Origin: Oscillatoria salina IIICB1
GTDB lineage: Bacteria; Cyanobacteriota; Cyanobacteriia; Cyanobacteriales; SIO1D9
Assembly: GCF_020144665.1 (NCBI RefSeq)
Contig: NZ_JAAHBQ010000023.1
Location: 58,777 to 122,776, forward strand
Reading direction: 5' to 3'
DNA length: 64,000 bases
Shown here: positions 35,214-42,983 of the stretch, piece by piece
Position numbering within the stretch: the first letter of the stretch is position 1
Layout: every line of letters starts with the position of its first letter
Notes under the pieces: model-generated
Seen by the model: only the letters and a program-made list of their open reading frames with translations
Databases searched by the model: none
Told to the model about the DNA's origin: nothing
Position numbers and translations under genes: made by a program

Positions 35214-35685
35214 TTAACAGGTAAGCGCGGGCTTCTTACCAACTCCAGCTATTGCTTCTCCTGGCGGAGACGCTTCGCGAACGGATACTCGGTAAGCTTT
35301 AAGGACGGAATGCCCTACCGCCCTGTATTTTACATTTCTTGCAGCGTTTAAGTCCCTACAGATAGATGTATGGCAATTACTACAATTATGTGTTCTATCT
35401 TTTAGTGTTTTGGGTACTTTTACACCACAAACACTACAATCAGTAGTAGTACCGTTAGGGTTAACTTCAATCACTTTCACACCAGCTTTTTCAGCTTTGA
35501 GTTTTACCATTTGAATCTCCTTTAAGCCATCTTTTGAAGGTTTTATCTACCCTCTCTACGCAGTTTTGTAACACCTGGGATTGGATGTTATTATACTCAG
35601 GAAATAAAGATTTATAATTAACCAAATCCCGTTTTTGTTGATAGTAGTTAGGTTGTTCCTTAAGTTCAGGGAGATGGCAAATCAT
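35214..35685 (-). pseudogene. tnpB remnant (IS200/IS605-type) with central deletion
   Basis: Two overlapping frames carry the two ends of one TnpB protein. 35491-35685 encodes the N-terminal part, ending VERVDKTFKRWLKGDSNGK. 35214-35510 encodes the C-terminal zinc ribbon (TDCSVCGVKVPKTL ... HNCSNCHTSICRDLNAARN) with its usual GVKVIEVNPNGT lead-in. The middle ~250 residues, with the first RuvC catalytic aspartate and the glutamate, are missing, and the join is out of frame, so it cannot make an active nuclease. The C-terminal piece ends in sequence containing GGAGACGCTTCGCGAACG, a motif often seen in cyanobacterial tnpB genes. No TnpA gene is nearby. Confidence 0.9.
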
Positions 35686-35709
35686 TCGCTATCATCTCAT
35701 CGCTTTCAA

Positions 35710-35737
35710 GAGCGGATAAGCGTGAGGCTTCCCGCTC
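35710..35737. repeat. Hairpin at the 5' side of the tnpB remnant
   Basis: GAGCGG (35710-35715) pairs with CCGCTC (35732-35737), with an inner AAGC/GCTT pair closing a 5-nt loop. Imperfect hairpins of this composition mark the subterminal ends of IS200/IS605-family elements. It is therefore a candidate element end, although no matching second end is clear. Confidence 0.5.
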
Positions 35738-35778
35738 ACAAAGCTAAAATTCATCGCTCCACCAAAAGCTAATTTTTG

Positions 35779-36696
35779 TTAAGCCAAGCAATTAGCAATT
35801 GTTGCTAGTACCGAGTCAGCTAAAGCCTGTAAATCGTAGCCTCCTTCAAGTCCGAAGAGAATCCGGCGAGTTATTTGCAGACAATATTTAGTAAAGATGC
35901 CATAATCTTCTGGTTGCAAGGAAATTCCGGCTAAGGGATCGGCATCATTAGCATCGTAACCCGCACTAACAATTAACAAATCGGGGTCAAACTTAGTTAA
36001 AAAAGGGATAACCCGATCGGCAAAAGCGGCTTGATATTCAGCGATCGCGCTACCCGCAGACATGGGTAAATTCAGGACATTAGCGTACATTCCTCGTTCG
36101 GAAGCATTTCCAGTTCCCGGATAACAAGGAGACTGATGCAAGGAAATATAAGCAATTTGGGGATTAGTTTCGAGGAGATATTGAGTACCGTTACCGTGAT
36201 GAACATCCCAGTCAAGGATCGCCACTCGTTTGATGTTCGGTTGAGTTAAAGCATAATTTGCCGCGATCGCCGCATTGGAAAATAAACAAAAACCCATCCC
36301 AGTTCGTCTTTCCGCGTGATGTCCTGGAGGACGTGCTAAGACAAAAACCGGATCGTTGCTAGTGAGGACTCGATCGACTCCATCCAACCAAGCACTAACC
36401 GCCAGCATTGCCACATCATAACTTTGAGGAGAAACAGCCGTATCTAGGTCGATCCTGCCGCCACCACCCGTAGCAACTTCCTTGACTAACTGAATATAAT
36501 CGCGATCGTGTAACTGTTCGAGCCAAAACAGAACATTTCTTTCTTGGGGGGGTGTGGGTAATTGCCAATCAATTCGATCTGCCCAAGGAGCATTTTGGAG
36601 AGCCTTTACAATAGCTGTGAGGCGTTCCGGTCGTTCCGGATGAAATCGACCTGTATCGTGAGCGAGAAATTGGTCAGAATAAATGACTGGCAACAT
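35779..36696 (-). CDS. Histone-deacetylase-family metal hydrolase (class II-like)
   Basis: A 305-residue zinc-dependent deacetylase-fold enzyme. Catalytic landmarks are intact: RPPGHHAERRTGMGFCLFSN (His-His pair), ILDWDVHHGNGTQY (Asp and His zinc ligands), SAGYDANDADPLAG (second Asp) and LFGLEGGYD (loop Tyr). Bacterial members include acetylpolyamine amidohydrolases and protein-lysine deacetylases; no histone role is implied. The substrate cannot be told from sequence. A 24-codon frame with a perfect ribosome binding site lies 57 bp upstream on the same strand. Confidence 0.93.
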   Translation of the reverse strand: MLPVIYSDQFLAHDTGRFHPERPERLTAIVKALQNAPWADRIDWQLPTPPQERNVLFWLEQLHDRDYIQLVKEVATGGGGRIDLDTAVSPQSYDVAMLAVSAWLDGVDRVLTSNDPVFVLARPPGHHAERRTGMGFCLFSNAAIAANYALTQPNIKRVAILDWDVHHGNGTQYLLETNPQIAYISLHQSPCYPGTGNASERGMYANVLNLPMSAGSAIAEYQAAFADRVIPFLTKFDPDLLIVSAGYDANDADPLAGISLQPEDYGIFTKYCLQITRRILFGLEGGYDLQALADSVLATIANCLA

Positions 36697-36752
36697 GATG
36701 CGAGCGCTCTTTGTTTACACAAATTATTTTAATGGCGATCGCCACTAACTGC

Positions 36753-36827
36753 TTATCCTTTGCTCAATTGTGACATCACTGCCCAAAAAACCAGTCCAAA
36801 GGTAATTGCTGCCAAAATCAATTCCAT
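36753..36827 (-). CDS. Possible 24-residue single-helix membrane peptide
   Basis: ATG-to-TAA frame reading MELILAAITFGLVFWAVMSQ then LSKG. One hydrophobic helix is followed by a basic tail, the layout of the very small subunits of photosynthetic and NDH complexes. AAAGGAGG precedes the ATG by 9 nt, one of the strongest ribosome binding sites in the window. An in-frame GTG two codons upstream is too close to the site to be used. I do not recognise it as PetG, PetM, PetN, PsbM, PsaM or Psb30. It could be co-transcribed with the deacetylase-family gene. Confidence 0.6.
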   Translation of the reverse strand: MELILAAITFGLVFWAVMSQLSKG

Positions 36828-36870
36828 TTGCACGAACCTCCTTTATTGATGCCAGCGCTACGAGATTGAG

Positions 36871-36950
36871 TAAATGTGCTAAAATAATAAAAGAAAAAGG
36901 AAAATATTACCAATTCTCTTCATAAAAAGTAGCACATTTAGCTACTTTTT
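36871..36950 (+). promoter_or_regulatory. Hairpin leader of gyrA: terminator-like stem with a competing upstream arm
   Basis: AAAAAGTAGC (36924-36933) and GCTACTTTTT (36941-36950) form a perfect 10-bp stem with a 7-nt loop and a T-rich 3' arm, 45 bp before the gyrA start. TAAATGTGCTA (36871-36881) is exactly complementary to TAGCACATTTA (36930-36940), which overlaps the 5' arm and loop of that stem. The two structures are mutually exclusive, the layout of an attenuator. A TAAAAT box at 36880-36885 could instead be the gyrA -10 element, in which case the upstream arm would not be transcribed. Confidence 0.45.
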
Positions 36951-36995
36951 AGCATTTAGCTAACCGATTTAAATGTTAATGGAGTTTTTCACCCT

Positions 36996-39569
36996 ATGAC
37001 CTTCTCCTCAGAGCGGATTATCCCGACCGATCTGCGTAATGAAATGTCCAGATCATACCTGGAATATGCAATGAGCGTAATTGTCGGTCGGGCGCTCCCA
37101 GATGCAAAGGACGGTCTCAAACCCGTACACCGCCGCATTCTTTACGCTATGTACGAGCTAGGACTGACACCAGAACGTCCTTTTCGCAAATGCGCCCGCG
37201 TGGTAGGGGAAGTTCTCGGTAAGTATCATCCTCACGGAGATTCGGCAGTTTACGATGCTCTGGTGCGGATGGCACAAAGTTTCTCGATGCGCGATCCTTT
37301 AATTGCCGGACATGGTAACTTTGGCTCGGTGGATAACGACCCGCCGGCGGCGATGCGTTACACTGAATGTCGCTTACAATCTTTGACGACTAATGCACTG
37401 CTGCGAGATATTGAGTCAGAAACGGTAGATTTTGTCGATAACTTTGACGGTTCGCAGCAAGAACCAGTAGTTTTACCTGCGAGAATTCCCCAGTTATTGC
37501 TTAACGGTGCAAGTGGTATTGCCGTAGGGATGGCGACGAATATCCCACCACACAACTTGGGAGAGTTGATTGAGGGTGCGATCGCCTTAATTCACAATCC
37601 AGAAATTAGTGATCCCGGGTTGCGGGAGTTTATTAAAGGTCCCGATTTCCCCACCGGAGGGCAAATTTTAGGCGTGTCGGGAATTAGAGATGCCTATATT
37701 ACCGGACGCGGTTCGATTACGATGCGAGGTGTGGCTCAAATCGAAACGATCGAACAGCGCGGACGACCCGATCGCGATGCGATTATTATTACCGAACTAC
37801 CTTTCCAAACTAATAAAGCCGCTTTGATTGAAAAAATCGCCGAAATGGTGAATGATAAGCGCCTGGAAGGTATTTCTGATATTCGCGACGAAAGCGATCG
37901 CTCTGGGATGCGAATTGTGGTCGAACTACGACGGGATTCTAATCCTCGCGTGGTTTTGAATAATTTGTACAAGCAAACGCCTCTGCAAATGAATTTTGGG
38001 GCGAATATGCTGGCGTTGGTAGATGGCGAACCTCAATTACTCACCCTCAAACAATTTTTGCAGGTTTTCCTCGACTTCCGCATTGAGGCAATTACCAGAA
38101 GAACGCAATACGAACTGCGGAAAGCTCAAGAGCGCGATCATCTTTTGCAAGGTTTGTTAATCGCTCTAGAGAATTTAGATGCGGTAATTCGCTTGATTCG
38201 TGCGGCTGCTGATAGCGCGACGGCGAAAGCTCAATTGGTCGAACAATTCGGTTTGTCGGAAGTGCAAGCAGATGCAATTCTGCAAATGCAGTTACGCCGT
38301 TTAACAGCTTTGGAAGCGGAGAAAATTCTCGCCGAACATGAAGAGTTGCTGCTGAAAATTGCCGATTTACAAGATATTTTGGCAAAACGCGAGCGGATTG
38401 AAGCAATTATTGAGTCAGAAGTTACCGAGATTAAAGAAACTCACGCCACTCCCCGTCGCACAGCCATTGTTCCCGATGAAGGCGAAATCCTGGATACGGA
38501 TTTAATTGCTAATGCTCAGGCGATCGTTTTACTAACCGAACAAGGTTATATTAAACGGATGCCAGTGGATACGTTTGGGGCGCAAAGTCGCGCAACTCGC
38601 GGAAAAGCTGCCGCGAAAATTAAGGAAGATGACGGTGTAGAGCATTTCTTGAGTTGCTGCGACCACGACCATGTCTTGTTCTTTAGCGATCGCGGCGTAG
38701 TTTACTCGGTTCCAGCTTACCAAATTCCGGCTGGCTCCCGTACCGCACGCGGCGTGCCGATCGTCCAAATGCTCCCGATTTCTCGCGATGAAAAAATTAC
38801 CTCGATGGTATCTGTCAGCGAGTTTACCGAAGATGAATATTTGGTCATGCTCACTCGCAATGGTTATATCAAGAAAACCGCACTCTCAGCATTTAGTAAA
38901 ATTCGCGCTAACGGTTTGATTGCTATTTCTCTTGCAGAAGGAGATCAGTTACGCTGGGTACGACTCGCTCGCGAAGAAGACAGCATCATCATCGGTTCTC
39001 GTCAAGGTATGGCAATCCATTTTAAAGCAGACCGCCAGCAATTGCGTCCTCTCGGACGTTCCACGCGGGGTGTCAAATCGATGAAACTGCGGAAAAATGA
39101 CGAAATTATTAGCATGGACGTGATTTCTGCCCAGGTTACTGCTAGTATTGCCACGGCTGCTGACGAAGACGACGATGAGAACAATGAAGACTTGAATAGC
39201 GAAGAGTTAATTACCCCAGGTCCTTGGGTGTTAGCCATTACCACTGGCGGTTATGGTAAACGAGTACCTGTCACCAAATTCCGCCTGCAAAATCGTGCGG
39301 GCAAAGGCTTGACAGCAACCAAATTTCGTGGTAAGGAAGATCGACTGGTAGCCTTACACGTTGTCCATCAAGACGACGAGTTAATGCTGATCACCAACCG
39401 AGGAATCATGATTCGTCAAGCAGTTAACGCGATTCCACCCCAATCGCGCACAGCCACAGGAGTAAGAGTGCAAAGACTAGACGAAGACGACGCGATCGCT
39501 GCTGTCGCTTTAGTCCCTCCGGCGGCTGAAGACGAAGAGGAAGAGGAAAGTGCAGCAGAAACCGAGTAA
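36996..39569 (+). CDS. gyrA: DNA gyrase subunit A
   Basis: An 857-residue type II topoisomerase subunit that breaks and rejoins DNA while gyrase introduces negative supercoils. The winged-helix core ([14 protein letters not shown]), the quinolone-region [17 protein letters not shown] with the usual Ser and Asp, and the active tyrosine in [12 protein letters not shown] are intact. The C-terminal beta-pinwheel contains the GyrA-box variant QNRAGKG, which supports gyrase rather than topoisomerase IV. An acidic insert ([13 protein letters not shown], ~722-734) interrupts the pinwheel, and the protein ends in a Glu-rich tail. It is preceded by a hairpin leader and followed by a stem-loop. Confidence 0.97.
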   Translation: MTFSSERIIPTDLRNEMSRSYLEYAMSVIVGRALPDAKDGLKPVHRRILYAMYELGLTPERPFRKCARVVGEVLGKYHPHGDSAVYDALVRMAQSFSMRDPLIAGHGNFGSVDNDPPAAMRYTECRLQSLTTNALLRDIESETVDFVDNFDGSQQEPVVLPARIPQLLLNGASGIAVGMATNIPPHNLGELIEGAIALIHNPEISDPGLREFIKGPDFPTGGQILGVSGIRDAYITGRGSITMRGVAQIETIEQRGRPDRDAIIITELPFQTNKAALIEKIAEMVNDKRLEGISDIRDESDRSGMRIVVELRRDSNPRVVLNNLYKQTPLQMNFGANMLALVDGEPQLLTLKQFLQVFLDFRIEAITRRTQYELRKAQERDHLLQGLLIALENLDAVIRLIRAAADSATAKAQLVEQFGLSEVQADAILQMQLRRLTALEAEKILAEHEELLLKIADLQDILAKRERIEAIIESEVTEIKETHATPRRTAIVPDEGEILDTDLIANAQAIVLLTEQGYIKRMPVDTFGAQSRATRGKAAAKIKEDDGVEHFLSCCDHDHVLFFSDRGVVYSVPAYQIPAGSRTARGVPIVQMLPISRDEKITSMVSVSEFTEDEYLVMLTRNGYIKKTALSAFSKIRANGLIAISLAEGDQLRWVRLAREEDSIIIGSRQGMAIHFKADRQQLRPLGRSTRGVKSMKLRKNDEIISMDVISAQVTASIATAADEDDDENNEDLNSEELITPGPWVLAITTGGYGKRVPVTKFRLQNRAGKGLTATKFRGKEDRLVALHVVHQDDELMLITNRGIMIRQAVNAIPPQSRTATGVRVQRLDEDDAIAAVALVPPAAEDEEEEESAAETE

Positions 39570-39597
39570 ATAATCTCTGTATTAGTTTACTAAAGAA

Positions 39598-39629
39598 AGA
39601 GGAATGGTGGCTCAATTCATCATTCCTCT
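39598..39629 (+). terminator. Probable gyrA terminator stem-loop
   Basis: AGAGGAATG (39598-39606) pairs with CATTCCTCT (39621-39629) over nine bases with a 14-nt loop, 28 bp after the gyrA stop. The downstream tract GTTAGCATTTTT is only moderately T-rich. Confidence 0.55.
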
Positions 39630-39836
39630 GTTAGCATTTTTAGCAACATTTCTTCATTCTCAATTCGCTCGGCGAGCATAGACGCGAACTTCGGCTTACC
39701 GTAGACTAGTCAAGAATCTAACTCTGCGAAAATCATTCTCAAGTGAGGTGCAGACTAGACAAATATTAGCTATCATTATTGATATATAAACCCTCAAAGA
39801 CCCAATAACTATTTCAAGGGTAAGTGACAAAAAAGT
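39630..39836. other. Intergenic region after gyrA; nothing recognised
   Basis: AT-rich sequence without a coding frame of note. With the hairpins on either side, the gap from gyrA to the next gene is 334 bp. Confidence 0.4.
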
Positions 39837-39880
39837 GTTACTCAAGCAAGTAACTAATGCTGTTTTTGTCATTAGTTTTT
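39837..39880 (+). promoter_or_regulatory. Two overlapping stem-loops ending in a T-run, upstream of a small gene
   Basis: Stem 1 is GTTACT/AGTAAC (39837-39842 with 39849-39854, loop CAAGCA). Stem 2 is AACTAATG/CATTAGTT (39852-39859 with 39870-39877) followed by TTT. They share bases 39852-39854, so they cannot both be complete. Stem 2 has the form of an intrinsic terminator. It lies 24 bp before the next start codon, so it may be a leader attenuator or the end of a small transcript. Confidence 0.5.
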
Positions 39881-39903
39881 AAGAAGAATTTAGGAGTAAT
39901 TCA

Positions 39904-40200
39904 ATGCAAACAATTCAAAACTTATGGTTTCGGATCGTCGCCTGGATTGGTCAGTTTTTCAGTTTCTTAGCTCGACAAATTAGTAACCTGTTGAGATTCT
40001 TAAGTAACCTATTTGGTTTAACAGCATCTACTTCTTTTATCGAATCAGAACAAGAACAAAATTCAGGATCTACTCAAACGGAAACCCCAACATCAGTATC
40101 CCAATATTCTCGTTCCGGAACTAGCTCAAACCGCCGTCGTCCCGATGCTAGCTTAGATAACTTCCGCAAGCTAGCTAGAGAAACTAAAGCTTCAAGCTAG
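39904..40200 (+). CDS. Small hypothetical protein with amphipathic N-terminus (98 aa)
   Basis: I do not recognise a family. The N-terminal ~42 residues form a long hydrophobic/aromatic, amphipathic helix (NLWFRIVAWIGQFFSFLARQ, then ISNLLRFLSNLFGL), likely membrane-associated. A Ser/Thr/Gln-rich linker and a basic C-terminal segment (RRRPDASLDNFRKLARETK) follow. The arrangement suggests a membrane-peripheral protein with a cytoplasmic tail. A good AGGAG site precedes the ATG. The start is next to a pair of competing hairpins, and a SnoaL-like gene follows after 41 bp and may be co-transcribed. Confidence 0.7.
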   Translation: MQTIQNLWFRIVAWIGQFFSFLARQISNLLRFLSNLFGLTASTSFIESEQEQNSGSTQTETPTSVSQYSRSGTSSNRRRPDASLDNFRKLARETKASS

Positions 40201-40241
40201 AAATAATAACTGTTCCCAAACTTGCATCCCTAACTCAAAAA

Positions 40242-40613
40242 ATGCTCGACGAAAAACAAGTTAACCAACTCGCTCAAGAATGGCTCGAATCCTGGAATTC
40301 TCATAATATTGACAGGATTATTTCTCATTACGAAGATGATGTGGAATTGACTTCTCCCGTAGTAACACAATTGCTAGGTGATGTATCGGGAACAGTTCGC
40401 GGTAAAGAAAACTTAAAAGCTTATTTCTTGAAGGGATTAGCAGCTTATCCAGATTTAAAATTTGAACCGATTGAAGTATTATCTGGGATTAATAGCATAG
40501 TTATCTATTACCTTAACCAGCGCGGAACGCATACCGCCGAATATATGGAAATCACGCGATCGCGGAAAATAGCCCGAGTTGTTGCTAACTATAGTCAAGT
40601 TACTCGTAAATAA
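40242..40613 (+). CDS. NTF2/SnoaL-like fold protein
   Basis: A 123-residue protein of the nuclear transport factor 2-like superfamily, a cone-shaped alpha+beta barrel used for many enzymes and binding proteins. Recognisable parts are AQEWLESWNSHNIDRIISHY, EDDVELTSPVV, then GTVRGKENLKAYFLKGLAAY. The ligand or reaction cannot be inferred. It follows the 98-residue gene on the same strand. A second, unrelated SnoaL-like gene lies at 42522. Confidence 0.8.
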   Translation: MLDEKQVNQLAQEWLESWNSHNIDRIISHYEDDVELTSPVVTQLLGDVSGTVRGKENLKAYFLKGLAAYPDLKFEPIEVLSGINSIVIYYLNQRGTHTAEYMEITRSRKIARVVANYSQVTRK

Positions 40614-40885
40614 TTATACTGATGAGGTTTTTACTGAAGTAAAAAATGTTAGTGGAAACACGCGTAATATAAAGTCGATGCAGCGATCGCTTAATTCAAT
40701 TTCAGTATTATTATCGATAAATGTTGCCACAACTCAGTTTATAGCTGCGATTACGGAAAGAATAATTACTTAATTGTTTAACCATTCATAAAAATTTAAT
40801 TAAATTTACTTCATTTACGATATTTTCCTCAATTACCTTGTTAAAATAACGGGTAAAATTTCCCCAATAGCAAGGAAATAAACCA

Positions 40886-41575
40886 ATGATTACCGTAGCA
40901 CAAGCTCGTCCCGACGAAAGAGCTAAATTTATTGAGAAAACATACTTACATCTTGCCGGAGCAGTTGGCGCATTTATCCTCGTCGAAGTCATATTATTTA
41001 TGACAGGAATCGCCGGATTATTGCTTCAATTTGTCGCCGCAAGTCGATTTAGTTGGTTATTCTTTTTAGGAGGATTTGCACTTCTCGGTTGGTTTTCCAG
41101 AGAATTGACAGCCAAGGCAGACTCGGTACAAACTCAGTATATTGGTTTAGGAATTTATGTAGTTGCAGAAGCGCTCATTTTTGCCCCTTTACTTTACATT
41201 GCTGCCTTTTTTTCCGATCCTACCGTGATTCCTACTGCTGGCATTCTCACACTGTTAATGTTTGCAGGTTTAACCGCAGTTGCCTTTACTACCAAAAAAG
41301 ATTTTACCTTCCTTGGAAGCATCTTAAAAATTGGTGGTTTTGTCGCCCTCGGCTTAATTCTTTGCAGTGCAATTTTTGGCTTCACTTTAGGGCTTTTATT
41401 CTCAGTCATCATGGTTGTTTTCGCCTCAGCAGCGATTCTCTATGACACTTCTAAAATAATGAATCATTACTCTAGCGATCAATATGTCGCTGCTTCTTTG
41501 GAATTATTTGCTTCAGTTGCACTGCTGTTTTGGTACATTTTGCGTATCGTTATGGCACTTTCTTCTCGGCGTTAG
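40886..41575 (+). CDS. Bax inhibitor-1/YccA-family membrane protein
   Basis: A 229-residue protein with seven hydrophobic segments and the TMBIM/BI-1 pattern: an N-terminal cytoplasmic RAKFIEKTYLHLAGAVGAFI, a central GLGIYVVAEALIFAPLLYI, and the C-terminal ILYDTSKIMNHYSSDQYVAA with the conserved aspartate of the pH-sensing pair. Bacterial members (YetJ, YccA) are calcium-leak channels or FtsH-interacting proteins. The role in this organism is unknown. The ATG has an AGGAAA site. It is monocistronic, and a palindromic hairpin lies downstream. Confidence 0.9.
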   Translation: MITVAQARPDERAKFIEKTYLHLAGAVGAFILVEVILFMTGIAGLLLQFVAASRFSWLFFLGGFALLGWFSRELTAKADSVQTQYIGLGIYVVAEALIFAPLLYIAAFFSDPTVIPTAGILTLLMFAGLTAVAFTTKKDFTFLGSILKIGGFVALGLILCSAIFGFTLGLLFSVIMVVFASAAILYDTSKIMNHYSSDQYVAASLELFASVALLFWYILRIVMALSSRR

Positions 41576-41638
41576 TTTTTCATTACAGCTTTTAGTAACC
41601 TGACGAATAAATTAGCTATTGTGAATATTTGCTGTATT

Positions 41639-41655
41639 GCGAGCCTCTGGCTCGC
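41639..41655. terminator. GCGAGCC/GGCTCGC hairpin between convergent genes
   Basis: A perfect 7-bp GC-rich stem with a TCT loop lies between the convergent BI-1 and SDR genes. It could act as a terminator for either strand, though T-runs are weak. Palindromes of this composition recur in cyanobacterial intergenic DNA. Confidence 0.45.
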
Positions 41656-41709
41656 TATTTGTTGGTTTCTGGTAAAATTTTCTTGCTATTTCTGTTAGTG
41701 ATTTTATCG

Positions 41710-42504
41710 CTATTCTGACTCTTGCGGAGAAGTTTGAAAACGATGAATATTCCAAAATAAAGATAGCCCCACACCACCATCAATGTAAATATGTTGACCT
41801 GTGAGAAAACCCGCTTCTTGCGAACACAAAAAACTCACTAAAGCGGCGACATCATCTGGTTCTCCCCATCTTCCCATTGGAGTCACATTTGGGGGCATTT
41901 CTTCGAGGTAAGGAAAGGCTTTAAATGCTTGTTCCCATTCTTCAGTTCTAATATAACCAGGTGCAACAATATTAACTGTAATTCCTCGTGGGGCAACGGC
42001 TAAAGCATAATGTTTTGCTAACACTTCCATTGCACCTTTAGCTGGGGCTAACATCCCATAAAATTTACCTGGGTTATGGACTCCACGAGAAGAAATTACT
42101 ACTACTCTCCCTTCACCATCTTGCATACAAGCTAAGGCTTTTTCCATGCAACGAAGAAAGGATTTTGGATAAAGTTCTTGGGCTTCGTCGTATTGTGCAA
42201 AGGTAAATTCTCCGGGAATTTTACCATTGATGAGATAGCCAGCCAAGCAAACTAAGCTAGTTAATTGATTGTGGAAATCGTTTTCGATAACTTGAAAAAG
42301 ATTATCGACAGTTTCCGGTTGTTTGATATCACCTGCGACGGTAACTACTTGAATATGCAACTTTTCTAACTCTTGTTTGGCTTTCTCGGCGGCATCGTGG
42401 TTAGAACGGTAGCCGAGAACCAGGTTATAATTATTTTGCGCTAGTCGTCGCGCGATCGCCAAACCAATTCCCCGCGTTCCCCCAGTTATCAGTGCAACTT
42501 TCAT
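41710..42504 (-). CDS. SDR-family oxidoreductase with enoyl-reductase-type Y-X6-K motif
   Basis: A 264-residue Rossmann-fold NAD(P)-dependent enzyme. The cofactor motif is TGGTRGIG. The usual SDR YxxxK pair is not present: the position four before the lysine is leucine (LAPAK), and the tyrosine is seven before it (YGMLAPAK). A Y-X6-K spacing is the hallmark of enoyl-ACP reductases FabI and FabL, so a FabL-like enoyl reductase is a reasonable guess. NIVAPGYIRTEEWEQAF and GQHIYIDGGVGLSLF complete the fold. I use the ATG at 42504, which has a GAGG site, not the TTG at 42519. It is co-transcribed with the SnoaL-like gene 17 bp upstream. Confidence 0.85.
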   Translation of the reverse strand: MKVALITGGTRGIGLAIARRLAQNNYNLVLGYRSNHDAAEKAKQELEKLHIQVVTVAGDIKQPETVDNLFQVIENDFHNQLTSLVCLAGYLINGKIPGEFTFAQYDEAQELYPKSFLRCMEKALACMQDGEGRVVVISSRGVHNPGKFYGMLAPAKGAMEVLAKHYALAVAPRGITVNIVAPGYIRTEEWEQAFKAFPYLEEMPPNVTPMGRWGEPDDVAALVSFLCSQEAGFLTGQHIYIDGGVGLSLFWNIHRFQTSPQESE

Positions 42505-42521
42505 CAATTTTTGCCTCAAAA

Positions 42522-42908
42522 TTAATAAGATTTGCCGTCACTACCAAAATACTCGCGATAAGCACAAATTTTGTCACCGCGAACATCTAAGGAAATAGCA
42601 ATCCGATTTTTGTAAGCTTCTCCCCGTAATTTTCCTTGGGAACGTACCTCAAAAACTACTGTAGTTTCGTTACTGGTAACTCGATCTAAAATAACCTCAA
42701 GTCCTTCGCGGAAACTTTCCGAAGCATAGTGAAAAAATTCTCTCGCTTTGTCTTTTCCTTGATTTAATCCGTGAAAGCGACCTGCGGGAAACCATAAGGT
42801 AAAATCATCAGTAAGCAGATCGAGAAATGAGTCCCACTCTCCTGTTGCTAATCCATGTTTTAACTGTTCAAAGGCGCGATTAGCTACCGCTAGCGTGTCA
42901 GATTTCAT
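42522..42908 (-). CDS. SnoaL/NTF2-like protein
   Basis: A 128-residue NTF2-fold protein. Family landmarks are LATGEWDSFLDLLTDDFTLW, FPAGRFHGLNQGKDKAREFF and ISLDVRGDKICAYREYFGSD. The arrangement matches ketosteroid-isomerase-like or polyketide-cyclase-like members. It is 17 bp upstream of the SDR gene on the same strand, so the two probably act on the same metabolite, but nothing identifies it. Confidence 0.8.
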   Translation of the reverse strand: MKSDTLAVANRAFEQLKHGLATGEWDSFLDLLTDDFTLWFPAGRFHGLNQGKDKAREFFHYASESFREGLEVILDRVTSNETTVVFEVRSQGKLRGEAYKNRIAISLDVRGDKICAYREYFGSDGKSY

Positions 42909-42983
42909 TTTACGATCCTGGGCTAGAAAAATTTCTTGTTTAATCTTAGATTAACTCACAAATTAACTAATTTTGTTAAATAA

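Noticed and set aside
40579..40773. 64-codon frame after the SnoaL-like gene
   Set aside because: Starts inside that gene in another frame, no ribosome binding site, no recognisable product.
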